DNA from: Paenibacillus harenae
Lineage (GTDB): Bacteria; Bacillota; Bacilli; Paenibacillales; Paenibacillaceae
Assembly: GCF_030812415.1 (NCBI RefSeq)
Contig: NZ_JAUSST010000002.1
Location: forward strand, 372,001 to 436,000
Length of the DNA: 64,000 nt
Reading direction: 5' to 3'
The number at the start of each line of letters is the position of its first letter. Position 1 is the first letter of the stretch. Below are positions 50,021-59,070 of this stretch, one piece after another. The notes below the pieces were generated by a model that ran no database searches, was not told the DNA's origin, and saw only the letters and a list, made by a program, of their open reading frames with translations. The translations under genes and the position numbers were made by a program.

Positions 50021-50977
50021 ATGGATATGCGTCCTGCTGACATGCAATTATGTTCTTCGATATTACGTAGCTTAGAATCTTGTATCCTGGGAAAACACGA
50101 CGAAATCGAGAGATTGCTCATTGCGGTCATCGCCGGCGGGCATGTATTGCTGGAAGACGTCCCCGGTACCGGGAAAACGCAATTGGTGAAAGCGTTAGCA
50201 AAAACGATCGGAGGCCAATTTCGGAGAATTCAATGCAACCCCGATCTTCTTCCAACAGATATAACCGGCGTTTCCATCTATCACCCTAAACAAGAAACAT
50301 TCCTATTCCGGCCAGGTCCAGTAATGGCGAACATTTTGCTGGCCGATGAAATAAATAGAGCGACGACAAAGACGCAATCCGCTTTGCTTGAGGCGATGGA
50401 GGAGGGACATGTTACGGTTGACGGCGATACGTATGAACTGCCTCAGCCATTTATATTGCTCGCTACTCAAAATCCGATCGAGTTCGAAGGAACGTATTCG
50501 TTGCCGGAAGCGCAGCTTGACCGTTTCATGATGAAGCTCTCGCTTGGCTATCCGAGCCAGGAGGACGAGCAGCGAATGGTGTTGTCCGCAGAGGACGTTC
50601 ATCCTTCGGATCGCGTAGAACAGTTGATTAGCATGGAGGATATGATCCAGATTCAGAAGCAAGCAATGAATGTGCATATCGATGATGCTGTAGGCAATTA
50701 TTTAGTCAGTCTTATTCGGAGTACGCGCGAGCATGCCAGCGTTTTGCTGGGAGCCAGCCCTCGTGCCGCAATCGCCTTGGCAAGAGCGGCCAAAGCAAGC
50801 GCTTACGTAAAGCAGAGGCAGTTCGTCACGCCGGATGATGTGAAGGAGCTTGCTCCATACGTGCTGGCTCATAGAGTGCTGCTGCGGACAGAATCGCGGA
50901 TGAACGGTCTCCGTCCGGAGGATGTTATCTCGCAGGTGCTCCAGAATACGAAAGTGCCGGTCCGGCTAGAGCGCTAA
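50021..50977 (+). CDS. MoxR-family AAA+ ATPase
   Basis: A 318-residue chaperone-like ATPase. Walker A is EDVPGTGKT (Lys52), Walker B is ILLADEINRA, and LLATQNPIEFEGTYSLPEAQLDRF contains sensor 1 and the arginine-finger region (about residues 147-170). GGAGG precedes the ATG. It is followed after four bases by a DUF58 gene and a transglutaminase gene, the standard MoxR/DUF58/TgpA arrangement, thought to assemble or activate an envelope-related complex. Confidence 0.94.
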   Translation: MDMRPADMQLCSSILRSLESCILGKHDEIERLLIAVIAGGHVLLEDVPGTGKTQLVKALAKTIGGQFRRIQCNPDLLPTDITGVSIYHPKQETFLFRPGPVMANILLADEINRATTKTQSALLEAMEEGHVTVDGDTYELPQPFILLATQNPIEFEGTYSLPEAQLDRFMMKLSLGYPSQEDEQRMVLSAEDVHPSDRVEQLISMEDMIQIQKQAMNVHIDDAVGNYLVSLIRSTREHASVLLGASPRAAIALARAAKASAYVKQRQFVTPDDVKELAPYVLAHRVLLRTESRMNGLRPEDVISQVLQNTKVPVRLER

Positions 50978-50981
50978 GTCA

Positions 50982-52229
50982 ATGTCAAGCGCGAGATCTT
51001 CCAAGAGGCGTTGGCAGTTAGTGACTTTTATTTATACGGTCAGCCTATTTTATTTTCTATTCCAAGGCGGCAAAACCGCGTTTATGCTATTTGTCATACT
51101 CAATTTATTGCTGATCTACTTATTGCTTGGCAAATGGAGCGGCATAAATCGCGTCGATGGCAGCAGAACGTATGCCAGCCAAGGGGCATTGGCGATGGAT
51201 CAATCGCTTGCAGCCGGCAGTTCGCTGGAGGTTAACTTGAATGTAAAGATTCCGGGCGTATACCCGCTGCCATACGTGATCGTGAGGGATCGGCTCCAGC
51301 GTCATAACGGGCAAGCGCTATCCTTTGAAACTTCGTTCGTCCCGAACTGGAAGCGGATCGGCAAGGTTGCGTATCAGACGCCGCCGCTTGTGCGCGGCGA
51401 ATATCGATTCGTAGGCACGGAATGCTTAACCTATGACGTGTTCGGCTTATTCGAGCATGCTGGACGATTCGGCACCGAGACGGTGTTTACGGTGCTGCCC
51501 CAGACGGTACAGCTTAGACGATGGCATGGCGTGCAGCGCGGCATAAGGGGGCCCTACTCTCACGCGATCGCTTCCCGTTCTGCGAAGGAGACGACGCAGA
51601 TTAACGGCGTTCGCGAATATTTGTACGGAGATCGTCTGTCCCGCGTTCATTGGAACGCCACGGCGAAGACGGGTCAATGGAAGTCGAAGGCGTTCGAGCG
51701 CGAATCGCTGCCGCGTACGCTAATTGTCCTTGACCGCAGTCCTGGCGCATATGGAGGCGAATTGCCCGATCGCTTTGAGCTTGCGGTCTCCACAGCAGCT
51801 TCGCTGCTGGAGAACGGCCTGAAGGAAGATACGGCGATGGGATTGCTATCCATCGGAGCCAGTATTACGATGCTGCCTCCAAAGTCGGGACTCGAGCAGC
51901 GGAATATGCTTATGAGGCACCTCACCTTCGTGGATGCCGACGCCACTTATTCGCTTTATTCATCGCTAATGATGGCCGATCAAGCGATCGAGCCGGGCAG
52001 CTTTGCCGTCGTCATTACGCCCGACTCCGGGCCGGATGTGCTGAAAAGCATGGAATGGCTGGCGCGCAAAGGCGTTACCCCTTGCTTGCTTCATATTGCT
52101 TCCTCGAAAGATCTGCTTAGCCATAATACGGCTTGGAATCGCGTGATGAGCGAGAAGGGCTGGCCCGTATACTCGATTCGGCAATTACAGGAGCTTCCGG
52201 GCGTGTTGGAAGGAGGCGGAATCGCATGA
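50982..52229 (+). CDS. DUF58-domain membrane protein
   Basis: A 415-residue protein with two N-terminal helices (VTFIYTVSLFYFLFQ and AFMLFVILNLLLIYLLLG) and a DUF58 region containing REYLYGDRLSRVHWNATAKT, preceding a von Willebrand-like segment. It starts four bases after moxR, although the ribosome site for ATG 50982 is weak, so coupling to moxR translation is likely. It overlaps the transglutaminase gene by four bases (ATGA). The precise role is unknown. Confidence 0.9.
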   Translation: MSSARSSKRRWQLVTFIYTVSLFYFLFQGGKTAFMLFVILNLLLIYLLLGKWSGINRVDGSRTYASQGALAMDQSLAAGSSLEVNLNVKIPGVYPLPYVIVRDRLQRHNGQALSFETSFVPNWKRIGKVAYQTPPLVRGEYRFVGTECLTYDVFGLFEHAGRFGTETVFTVLPQTVQLRRWHGVQRGIRGPYSHAIASRSAKETTQINGVREYLYGDRLSRVHWNATAKTGQWKSKAFERESLPRTLIVLDRSPGAYGGELPDRFELAVSTAASLLENGLKEDTAMGLLSIGASITMLPPKSGLEQRNMLMRHLTFVDADATYSLYSSLMMADQAIEPGSFAVVITPDSGPDVLKSMEWLARKGVTPCLLHIASSKDLLSHNTAWNRVMSEKGWPVYSIRQLQELPGVLEGGGIA

Positions 52230-54469
52230 GCAAGCTTCTTCGGATAATAGGGGCTGGGTTCGTAGATCAGTGGTACATGAAACTGACGATGCTATTTGTC
52301 ACCCTGCTAATTTGGCAGACAATTGCTATTTTCGATGAATTTTGGTGGGAAGAAACGTATACGATCGCCAGAGGAACGTTGCTGGCGGGCGCTATTATAG
52401 TACTTATAATTCCTTATCGCTTCCGCTTCACTAAGATCGTGCTGCATATTGCCGCGGCGCTCGTCATTACGATTCAATACGCGCCTATGGAATGGCTGAT
52501 ATCCAGACCCGAGAGCTTCCGCGATTGGTTCTGGTGGCTCCAGGCTCACGCGGTGCAATTGCATCCGTTTATTGAGATCAGCGGAGCTTTGCTGCTCATT
52601 CAAGTGCTCTTCGGACTATGGACCACGACGCGGTCTAGAATGTTTGCTTTTCTGGGCTTTGCCATCACGACGTTAACGATAGCCGATTCATTCACGCCGA
52701 TCTGGTTATGGGAAGAGGTCGGCATCGTCGTATTTGTCGGTTTGCTGTGGCTTGTCGCTGGGCATCTGCATCGCTTGCAGAAGGAGCATCCGCGAAGCTG
52801 GAGCGAGTTGATTGAATATCCGCTTCAATTAATATGGCCGATTGCGCTTGTACTGGCCGTGCTTATGACCGTAGGGCTGAATATGCCTTCTTTGTCTCCG
52901 ATCCTGCAAGATCCGTACACGATATGGAAAGAATCGAAAGGCGAGACGGTTCAGGTATTTCTAGGAGAGAAAGGGCTTGAGGCCGTTTCGCCATTCGGCA
53001 AGGGCAGCTCGAGCTCGGGTTATAGCAGAAATGACGAACAGTTGGGCGGCGGCTTCGACTTCGATTATTCGCCGATGATGACGGTCTCGACCTCGCATCG
53101 AAGCTATTGGCGCGGCGAGACTCGCTCCCTCTACACGGGCGAGGGATGGATAACGACGGGCGAGGCGGATGACGATGCAGGCGTAACGGACATTCTTCGG
53201 AAGGAGGAGCTGCCGCTCCGCGATGAGCGTTCGCTTGCGAAGACGGTGGAGGTCAGCCAAATCGTCACGATGCTTCGCAATGACGTCTATCCGGTCTTGT
53301 TCGCAGCTACTCCGGTCAATAAAGTGAACTGGGTTGGCAGCGAACAGACGACGTTTCCTCGCAGCCTCGAGTGGCTGACTAGCTCGTGGGAGCTGCACTG
53401 GAGCGAACTGTACGGTGAGCCGTATCCCGAGACTTATTCGGTCACCTCGCAAGTGACAGTGCTGGACGAGGCAGCGCTCAGGCAAGCAAGCGCTGGCTGG
53501 AGCGATACGAATAGGGACGCGGTGTACCTGCAGTTGCCGGATACGGTGCCGGACCGCGTGCGCGAGCTTGCTCGGCAGGTGACGGCAACGGCGACGAATG
53601 ACTACGATAGGGCGAAGCTGCTCGTCGAATATTTGAGGCTTAACTTCAATTATAATAATAAGCCTGATCTATCCAAGGCAACTGGCAAGAGCCATGACTT
53701 TGTCGATACGTTCTTGTTCGAGATCAAGGAAGGCTATTGCGATTATTTCTCATCCGCGATGGCCGTATTATCCCGCAGTCTCGACCTGCCAACGCGCTGG
53801 GTGAAAGGATTTTCGCCGGGAGCGTTGCCGGTCAGCTCTTTCGGCGGTCCTCCGGGCGATATGATGGAAGAAGATTTGAATCCGGATGGCTCGGGAACGT
53901 ACACGGTTCGCAATTCGGACGCGCATTCCTGGGTCGAGATTTATTTTGAAGGCTTTGGCTGGATTCCGTTCGAAGCTACGGCAGGTTTCTCGTTCCCTTA
54001 CACCCTCCCCGAAGAAGAGGTTGCCCCATTGCCCGACCTTAACGCCGAAGGAGGAGGCGGCGGGACGATTGCCGAATCCGAATCAGGCAGCATCCACCCG
54101 GCATGGCTGTGGAGCTCGACCTCGTTTATTGTATTGTTTGCTGCAGTGTGGATGTTCGTTCGTCGAGACCGTCTGGTCGGAGTTTGGCGGAAGGTTCGAC
54201 ACGGTGCCTTTACATCGAATGACCGCATTGTGTTGGAGACCCATAAGCTGCTTCGCATATGCAAGAAACGAGGCATGGAACGCGAAGAGCATGAGACGAT
54301 GCGCGAGGCCGTGCTGCGATGGTCGCAGAGTCAGAAGCGGCTGCGCGACGACTTCAGAATCGTGCTGGACGGCTTCGAACAAGCTAAATACAGCACGAAG
54401 CTTGCATCGAATGACGAGGTCGAACGATTCGTGAATAAGGTGAGATCGCTGATCGATCAGCTCAAATGA
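52226..54469 (+). CDS. Membrane transglutaminase-like protein (TgpA family)
   Basis: 747 residues from ATG 52226 (AGGAGGCGG upstream). Five or six N-terminal helices precede an extracellular region of about 400 residues with a transglutaminase core: Cys505 in KEGYCDYFSSAMA and His567 in NSDAHSWVEIYF. The third position reads WIPFEATAGF, Glu where classical enzymes have Asp. A last helix (WLWSSTSFIVLFAAVWMFV) leads to a cytoplasmic DUF4129-like tail. It probably crosslinks or cleaves envelope proteins together with the MoxR and DUF58 proteins. Confidence 0.92.
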   Translation: MSKLLRIIGAGFVDQWYMKLTMLFVTLLIWQTIAIFDEFWWEETYTIARGTLLAGAIIVLIIPYRFRFTKIVLHIAAALVITIQYAPMEWLISRPESFRDWFWWLQAHAVQLHPFIEISGALLLIQVLFGLWTTTRSRMFAFLGFAITTLTIADSFTPIWLWEEVGIVVFVGLLWLVAGHLHRLQKEHPRSWSELIEYPLQLIWPIALVLAVLMTVGLNMPSLSPILQDPYTIWKESKGETVQVFLGEKGLEAVSPFGKGSSSSGYSRNDEQLGGGFDFDYSPMMTVSTSHRSYWRGETRSLYTGEGWITTGEADDDAGVTDILRKEELPLRDERSLAKTVEVSQIVTMLRNDVYPVLFAATPVNKVNWVGSEQTTFPRSLEWLTSSWELHWSELYGEPYPETYSVTSQVTVLDEAALRQASAGWSDTNRDAVYLQLPDTVPDRVRELARQVTATATNDYDRAKLLVEYLRLNFNYNNKPDLSKATGKSHDFVDTFLFEIKEGYCDYFSSAMAVLSRSLDLPTRWVKGFSPGALPVSSFGGPPGDMMEEDLNPDGSGTYTVRNSDAHSWVEIYFEGFGWIPFEATAGFSFPYTLPEEEVAPLPDLNAEGGGGGTIAESESGSIHPAWLWSSTSFIVLFAAVWMFVRRDRLVGVWRKVRHGAFTSNDRIVLETHKLLRICKKRGMEREEHETMREAVLRWSQSQKRLRDDFRIVLDGFEQAKYSTKLASNDEVERFVNKVRSLIDQLK

Positions 54470-54475
54470 CCAAGT

Positions 54476-54510
54476 ACCGCCTGCCGACCAGTTCGGCGGC
54501 GGTTTTTTTT
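54476..54510 (+). terminator. Terminator of the moxR operon
   Basis: ACCGCCTGCCGA pairs with TCGGCGGCGGT (one bulged base), followed by eight T. Confidence 0.88.
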
Positions 54511-54538
54511 GCAACAAATTTGCATTGTATGGTATAGT
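54509..54538 (+). promoter_or_regulatory. Likely promoter of the yqe operon
   Basis: TTGCAA (54509-54514) and TATAGT (54533-54538) are 18 bases apart and lie 40 bases before yqeG. The -35 overlaps the T-tract of the preceding terminator. Confidence 0.45.
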
Positions 54539-54577
54539 TTCGTAAGATAGCAGGCAGAAAGCAGAGGGATTAGAATT

Positions 54578-55102
54578 ATGTTTGAACGGTTGTTGCCGAA
54601 CATGCGCGTGAATACGGTGTATGATATTGAATTAGATGTGTTGCATGCGCAGGGCATTCGCGGCATCATTACGGATCTGGACAATACCCTCGTCGGCGCA
54701 AAGGAAGCTTTGGCGACGCCGGAGCTTGTCACATGGCTTGACTATGTGCGGTCGCGAGGGTTTAAAGTTGTTATTGTTTCGAATAATAATGAATCACGGG
54801 TAGGGAAATTTGCAACGCCGTTGCAAATTCCGTTCATCCATGCGGCCCGCAAGCCGGCTGCGAAAGCGTTTCGCAAAGCGCTCGGCGTGCTTGGGCTTCC
54901 TGCCAATGAGACGGTCGTTATAGGCGATCAGATGATGACGGATGTGCTCGGCGGCAATCGTATGGGGCTATTCACGATTTTGGTTGCGGCGATATCGCCT
55001 TCCGACGAAGGGATCATGACGCGCGTCAACCGTCTAATAGAAAGAATAGCGCTGAGGCAACTGCGCAAAAAAGGGTTATGGTACGAGGGGGATACAAAGT
55101 GA
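54578..55102 (+). CDS. yqeG: YqeG-family HAD IIIA phosphatase
   Basis: A 174-residue HAD phosphatase with the catalytic DLDNTL motif in IITDLDNTLVGAKE, the motif II Ser/Thr in VIVSNNNESRV, and GDQMMTDVLGGNRMG carrying the acidic motif IV. It is related to eukaryotic phosphatidylglycerophosphate phosphatase (PTPMT/GEP4-like), so that activity is plausible but not established. It heads the yqe operon. yqeH starts within its stop codon. Confidence 0.93.
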   Translation: MFERLLPNMRVNTVYDIELDVLHAQGIRGIITDLDNTLVGAKEALATPELVTWLDYVRSRGFKVVIVSNNNESRVGKFATPLQIPFIHAARKPAAKAFRKALGVLGLPANETVVIGDQMMTDVLGGNRMGLFTILVAAISPSDEGIMTRVNRLIERIALRQLRKKGLWYEGDTK

Positions 55103-56226
55103 ACGAACAACAACTTAGTCAGACTGCGAGGTCTTGTGCGGGCTGCGGCGTCCAGCTTCAATCGGAGCGCTCGGACTTGGCTGGATTTTTGCCGGAGTCG
55201 GCCTTGCTTAGAGATCCGGTTATATGCCAGCGATGCTTCCGCATTCGCAATTATAATGAAGCATCGTCCGTAGCGGTTGATCAAGACGACTTCCTGCGGC
55301 TGCTGAGCAGCATCGGCTCGACCGACAGCCTTGTCGTGCATATCGTCGATCTGTACGATTTCGAGGGCAGTTTGATTTCCGGTTTGCAGCGTTTTGTCGG
55401 CAATAATCCGGTATTGCTTGTCGTTAACAAAATCGACTTGCTGCCTAAAGCAATGAACGTGAATCGCCTGCGCAACTGGGTGCAGAAGCAAGCGAAGGCG
55501 GAAGGTCTGCGTACGGTCGATATCGTGCTTTGCAGCGCGAAGCGCAATATGGGCTTCGAGCATGTCATCGATGCGCTTGAGCGTTACCGTGGCGATCGCG
55601 ATGTCTACGTTGTCGGAGCGACCAATGTCGGCAAGTCGACATTGATCAATAGGCTTATTCGCGATTACAGCGATATGGAACGCGAGCTTACAACGTCCCG
55701 CTATCCGGGCACGACTCTCGATGCCGTACATATCCCGCTTGAGGATGGCAAAGCGATCATTGATACGCCTGGGATTGTCTATACGACTCGGATGACGGAA
55801 GTTGTTCCGCGCAGTTTCCTTGGGTCTCTTTTGCCGGACAAGCCGATCAAGCCGCTCGTTTATCAATTAAATTCGGGACAATCGCTGTTTATTGGCAGCC
55901 TTGTGCGATTCGATTTTGTCGAGGGCGACCGCCAGTCGTTCACACTTTATATATCGAACGCATTGAATGTTCATCGTACGAAGCTGGAGAGAGCCGATGC
56001 GTTGTACGAGGATCACCGAGGCGAGCTGCTCGGCGGACCTACGCGCGAGGAGCTGGAGGAAATTCCGGCTTGGACAAGACATTCGCTTCGCGTTCCTCGA
56101 GGCTCGAATAAGGATTTGTTCATCTCCGGTCTAGGCTGGATTCAGGTGAACGGTACGAATGGAGCAATGCTGGATCTGTACGCGCCGAAGGGCGTTAAAG
56201 TCATGCTGCGCGATTCGATGATCTAG
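55099..56226 (+). CDS. yqeH: Ribosome biogenesis GTPase YqeH
   Basis: A circularly permuted GTPase needed for 30S assembly. From GTG 55099 it has 375 residues. An N-terminal zinc finger (Cys13, Cys16, Cys43, Cys46 in RSCAGC and VICQRC) precedes the permuted G motifs: NKIDLLP (G4), then GATNVGKST (G1) and DTPGI (G3). The C-terminal part is the YqeH-specific RNA-binding domain. GAGGGGG is eight bases upstream of GTG, which overlaps the yqeG stop by four bases; a longer in-frame ATG at 55078 is less likely. Confidence 0.95.
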   Translation: MNEQQLSQTARSCAGCGVQLQSERSDLAGFLPESALLRDPVICQRCFRIRNYNEASSVAVDQDDFLRLLSSIGSTDSLVVHIVDLYDFEGSLISGLQRFVGNNPVLLVVNKIDLLPKAMNVNRLRNWVQKQAKAEGLRTVDIVLCSAKRNMGFEHVIDALERYRGDRDVYVVGATNVGKSTLINRLIRDYSDMERELTTSRYPGTTLDAVHIPLEDGKAIIDTPGIVYTTRMTEVVPRSFLGSLLPDKPIKPLVYQLNSGQSLFIGSLVRFDFVEGDRQSFTLYISNALNVHRTKLERADALYEDHRGELLGGPTREELEEIPAWTRHSLRVPRGSNKDLFISGLGWIQVNGTNGAMLDLYAPKGVKVMLRDSMI

Positions 56227-56254
56227 GCGAGAGCGACGGAGGAGGGAACGGGCG

Positions 56255-57130
56255 TTGACGATTGCAGGGGAAGGCAACCGGATAGATAGCCATACGGCTT
56301 TATATGGCGTCATCGGAGATCCGATTCGTCACTCGAAATCGCCGATTATGATGAATCGGGCGTTTCGCGAGACAGGGATTAACGGCGCTTATATGGCTTT
56401 TCACGTAACGAATGATCGGTTGAGCGAGTTTATCGCTGGCATAAGAGCGATGGGGGTACGCGGAGTGAACGTAACGATTCCGCATAAGCTTGACGTCATG
56501 GCGTTTCTGGATGAAATTGATGACGGGGCCAGGGCGCTTGGAGCCGTCAATACGATTGTGAACGATAACGGGCGATTGATCGGCTACAATACGGATGGGA
56601 TCGGCTATGTTCGATCTTTGAAGGAAGAAGCGGCAAGCTCGCTTGAAAGCAAGCGTATCGTTGTTATTGGCGCGGGGGGAGCAGCGCGCGGCATCGTCTT
56701 TGCGTTGTCCGGCGAGAAGCCCGGCCGGATGACGATCGTGAACCGTTCGGTTGCCAGAGCGTCTGAACTGGCGGAAGCTTTCAGCAACCGCGCCGATATT
56801 GCGGCTTTACCGCCGGAGCAGTTGCAGGAGGCTTGCTCGGACGCGGACATCGTGATTAATACGACGATGATCGGCATGTTTCCGAACACGGATGCAAGCC
56901 CGCTTGACGCTTCGTGGCTGAAGCCTGGGACGGTGGTCAGCGATATCGTATACAATCCGCTGAAGACGAAGCTGCTTCAGGAGGCAGAGGAGCGAGGCTG
57001 CATCATTCACGGCGGCTTGGGTATGTTCGTCTATCAGGGAGCATACGCCTTCGAGTACTGGACAGGCAGGCCCGCACCTACCGCGGCGATGCGCGAGGTT
57101 GTCACGGCGGCGTTGCTCGGTCAAGTTTAG
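56255..57130 (+). CDS. aroE: Shikimate dehydrogenase (NADP+)
   Basis: It reduces 3-dehydroshikimate in the pathway to aromatic amino acids. The 291-residue protein has GDPIRHSKSP at the N terminus, the catalytic Lys78 in NVTIPHKLDVM, Asp in GYNTDGIGY, and the NADP-binding GAGGAARGIVFAL. The start is TTG 56255 after GGAGGAGGG. Its place between yqeH and yqeI is the conserved order of Bacillus. Confidence 0.95.
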   Translation: MTIAGEGNRIDSHTALYGVIGDPIRHSKSPIMMNRAFRETGINGAYMAFHVTNDRLSEFIAGIRAMGVRGVNVTIPHKLDVMAFLDEIDDGARALGAVNTIVNDNGRLIGYNTDGIGYVRSLKEEAASSLESKRIVVIGAGGAARGIVFALSGEKPGRMTIVNRSVARASELAEAFSNRADIAALPPEQLQEACSDADIVINTTMIGMFPNTDASPLDASWLKPGTVVSDIVYNPLKTKLLQEAEERGCIIHGGLGMFVYQGAYAFEYWTGRPAPTAAMREVVTAALLGQV

Positions 57131-57180
57131 ATCGAAAAACAATAAATACGATATAGATGAATGAAAGAAGGAAACAATAG

Positions 57181-57486
57181 ATGCTTACAGGTAAACAAAA
57201 AAGGTATTTAAGATCATTGGCTCATCACCTGACGCCGATCTTCCAAGTCGGAAAGGGCGGTACAAACGATCATCTTGTCCGCCATATTGTGGAAGCGATT
57301 GAGTTCCGCGAGCTGATTAAGATCTCCGTATTGAACAACTGCTTGGACGATCCGAAGGAAATCGGAGCGGAGATCGCGGACGCGGCAGGCGCGGAGCTTG
57401 TGCAGGTCATCGGCAAAACGATCGTCCTGTACAAAGAGTCCAAGGACAACAAACAAATCGTGCTCCCTAAGGCGACTTCGAAGTAA
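57181..57486 (+). CDS. yqeI: CRM-domain RNA-binding protein YhbY/YqeI
   Basis: A 101-residue protein consisting of one CRM domain: MLTGKQKRYLRSLAHHLTPI with the GKGG loop, and a C-terminal GKTIVLYK strand. Homologues bind pre-50S ribosomal RNA. The gene is 50 bases after aroE with AAGGAAAC before the ATG, and is part of the yqe operon. Confidence 0.95.
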   Translation: MLTGKQKRYLRSLAHHLTPIFQVGKGGTNDHLVRHIVEAIEFRELIKISVLNNCLDDPKEIGAEIADAAGAELVQVIGKTIVLYKESKDNKQIVLPKATSK

Positions 57487-57565
57487 ACGCGCTGCTGCCG
57501 GCGCTTTCGCGCCTGCGTAATTGCAGCGAATGAACAAACAACACAAGCGAGGAGGTCGCTCCCAC

Positions 57566-58168
57566 TTGAGTAAGATCGGAATTATGGGCGGCACGTTCGA
57601 TCCGGTTCATACAGGCCACTTGCTTGCCGCGGAGAAAGCCCGCGAGCAATGCGGTCTGCAGGAAGTATGGTTCATACCTTCCTACATGCCTCCGCTGAAG
57701 GCGAACGAGCCCGGCGTAAGCAGCGAGCATCGCTACGGCATGGTCGAAGCCGCGGTCGCGACGAACGATGCGTTCCGCGTGCTCGATATTGAGTTGAAGC
57801 GCGGAGGCATCAGTTACTCCTATGACACGGTCAGCGAACTAATCAAGCGTTACCCCGGTCGTTCCTTTGCTTACATTATCGGCTCGGATCGTATTAATGA
57901 CTTGTGCAAATGGCATCGTATCGAAGAGCTTGCGGAGCTGGTAACGTTCATCGGGCTGGAGAGGCCGGCCGAGCCTGCGCAGCCGGGCCAGCTGCCGTCC
58001 TTCTTGAAGCAAAGGCTTACGATCGTCGAAATGCCGCCGATCGGCATATCGTCGACAGACATCCGCAACCGGTTAACCGCAGGACATTCAGTCCAATACA
58101 TGGTACCGGATACGGTGCTTGAGTACATAAGGAGGTACGGCTTGTATGAATCGCGAGCAGATGATTGA
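57566..58168 (+). CDS. nadD: Nicotinate-nucleotide adenylyltransferase
   Basis: It makes deamido-NAD from nicotinate mononucleotide and ATP. 200 residues from TTG 57566, which has GGAGG at 57551-57555. The nucleotidyltransferase motif GIMGGTFDPVHTGHL and the C-terminal ISSTDIRNRL are clear. An in-frame TTG at 57521 would add 15 unusual residues and is rejected. yqeK begins inside its last 23 bases. Confidence 0.95.
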   Translation: MSKIGIMGGTFDPVHTGHLLAAEKAREQCGLQEVWFIPSYMPPLKANEPGVSSEHRYGMVEAAVATNDAFRVLDIELKRGGISYSYDTVSELIKRYPGRSFAYIIGSDRINDLCKWHRIEELAELVTFIGLERPAEPAQPGQLPSFLKQRLTIVEMPPIGISSTDIRNRLTAGHSVQYMVPDTVLEYIRRYGLYESRADD

Positions 58169-58709
58169 ATCGGTCCGCGCTCAAATGCCGGAACGGAGAT
58201 GGCTGCATACGCTTGGCGTAATGGAGACATCAATAATATTAGCGAAACGCTTCGGCGAAGATCCGATACGAGCCGAACGAGCCGCTATTTTGCACGACGT
58301 CGCTAAATATTGGGCAACCGATCGGATGGAGTCGGTCATTCGCGAACGAGGACTTCCGGCCATTCTTCTGGAATACGACAAAGAGCTGTGGCATGCTCCG
58401 GTAGGCGCATGGGTTGCGGAGCATGAATACGGCATCGACGATATGGAAGTGCTGGACGCGATCCGCTATCACACGTCGGGACGCAGAGGCATGACGAAGT
58501 TGGACAAGGTCGTATGTTTGGCGGACTATATGGAGCCGGGGAGGGACTTCCCGGGTGTCGATAACATACGCGAACTAAGCGAGCAGGATCTCGATAAAGC
58601 GCTTGTCGCAGGCTTCGACTCCACCATCTCCTTCCTGCTGCAGAAGAACAGGCGCATCTTTCCGCTAACGATTGAAGCGAGGAACGCATTATTGGAATCA
58701 TATATTTAA
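58146..58709 (+). CDS. yqeK: HD-domain hydrolase YqeK (diadenosine tetraphosphatase)
   Basis: A 187-residue HD-domain protein. The metal-binding HD is in RAAILHDVAKYW, with further His ligands in the first helix (RRWLHTLGV) and IRYHTSG. Bacterial YqeK proteins split Ap4A symmetrically. AAGGAGG lies ten bases before ATG 58146. The 23-base overlap with nadD is typical of this operon. Confidence 0.94.
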   Translation: MNREQMIESVRAQMPERRWLHTLGVMETSIILAKRFGEDPIRAERAAILHDVAKYWATDRMESVIRERGLPAILLEYDKELWHAPVGAWVAEHEYGIDDMEVLDAIRYHTSGRRGMTKLDKVVCLADYMEPGRDFPGVDNIRELSEQDLDKALVAGFDSTISFLLQKNRRIFPLTIEARNALLESYI

Positions 58710-58722
58710 AGGAGGCTGAGCA

Positions 58723-59070
58723 ATGGCGGTACATTCAGACGAATTGCTTCAAATTACGGTTGCGGCTGCGGAAGATAAGAAAGCGATAAGAATCGTCGGG
58801 CTTAACTTGAAGGAAGTTTCGCTTGTGGCGGATTATTTTGTAATATGCAGCGGCAATTCCGATACGCAGGTGCAGGCAATCGCAACGGAAATTCGCAAGC
58901 AGGCCGAGAAAAACGGCGTGCGCGTGCGCGGCATCGAGGGCGTAGATTCGGCAAGATGGGTGTTGATCGATCTTGGCGACGTTATCGTACACGTCTTTCA
59001 TCGCGATGAGCGGGATTACTATAATATCGAGCGGCTATGGTCCGATGCGAAGGTTGTGGAGTTTGCATGA
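58723..59070 (+). CDS. rsfS: Ribosomal silencing factor RsfS (YqeL)
   Basis: A 115-residue protein that binds ribosomal protein uL14 and blocks subunit joining in starvation. The family blocks VADYFVICSGNSDTQVQAIA and GDVIVHVFHRDERDYYNIERLW are intact. AAAGGAGG precedes the ATG. The next gene overlaps its stop codon by four bases. Confidence 0.95.
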   Translation: MAVHSDELLQITVAAAEDKKAIRIVGLNLKEVSLVADYFVICSGNSDTQVQAIATEIRKQAEKNGVRVRGIEGVDSARWVLIDLGDVIVHVFHRDERDYYNIERLWSDAKVVEFA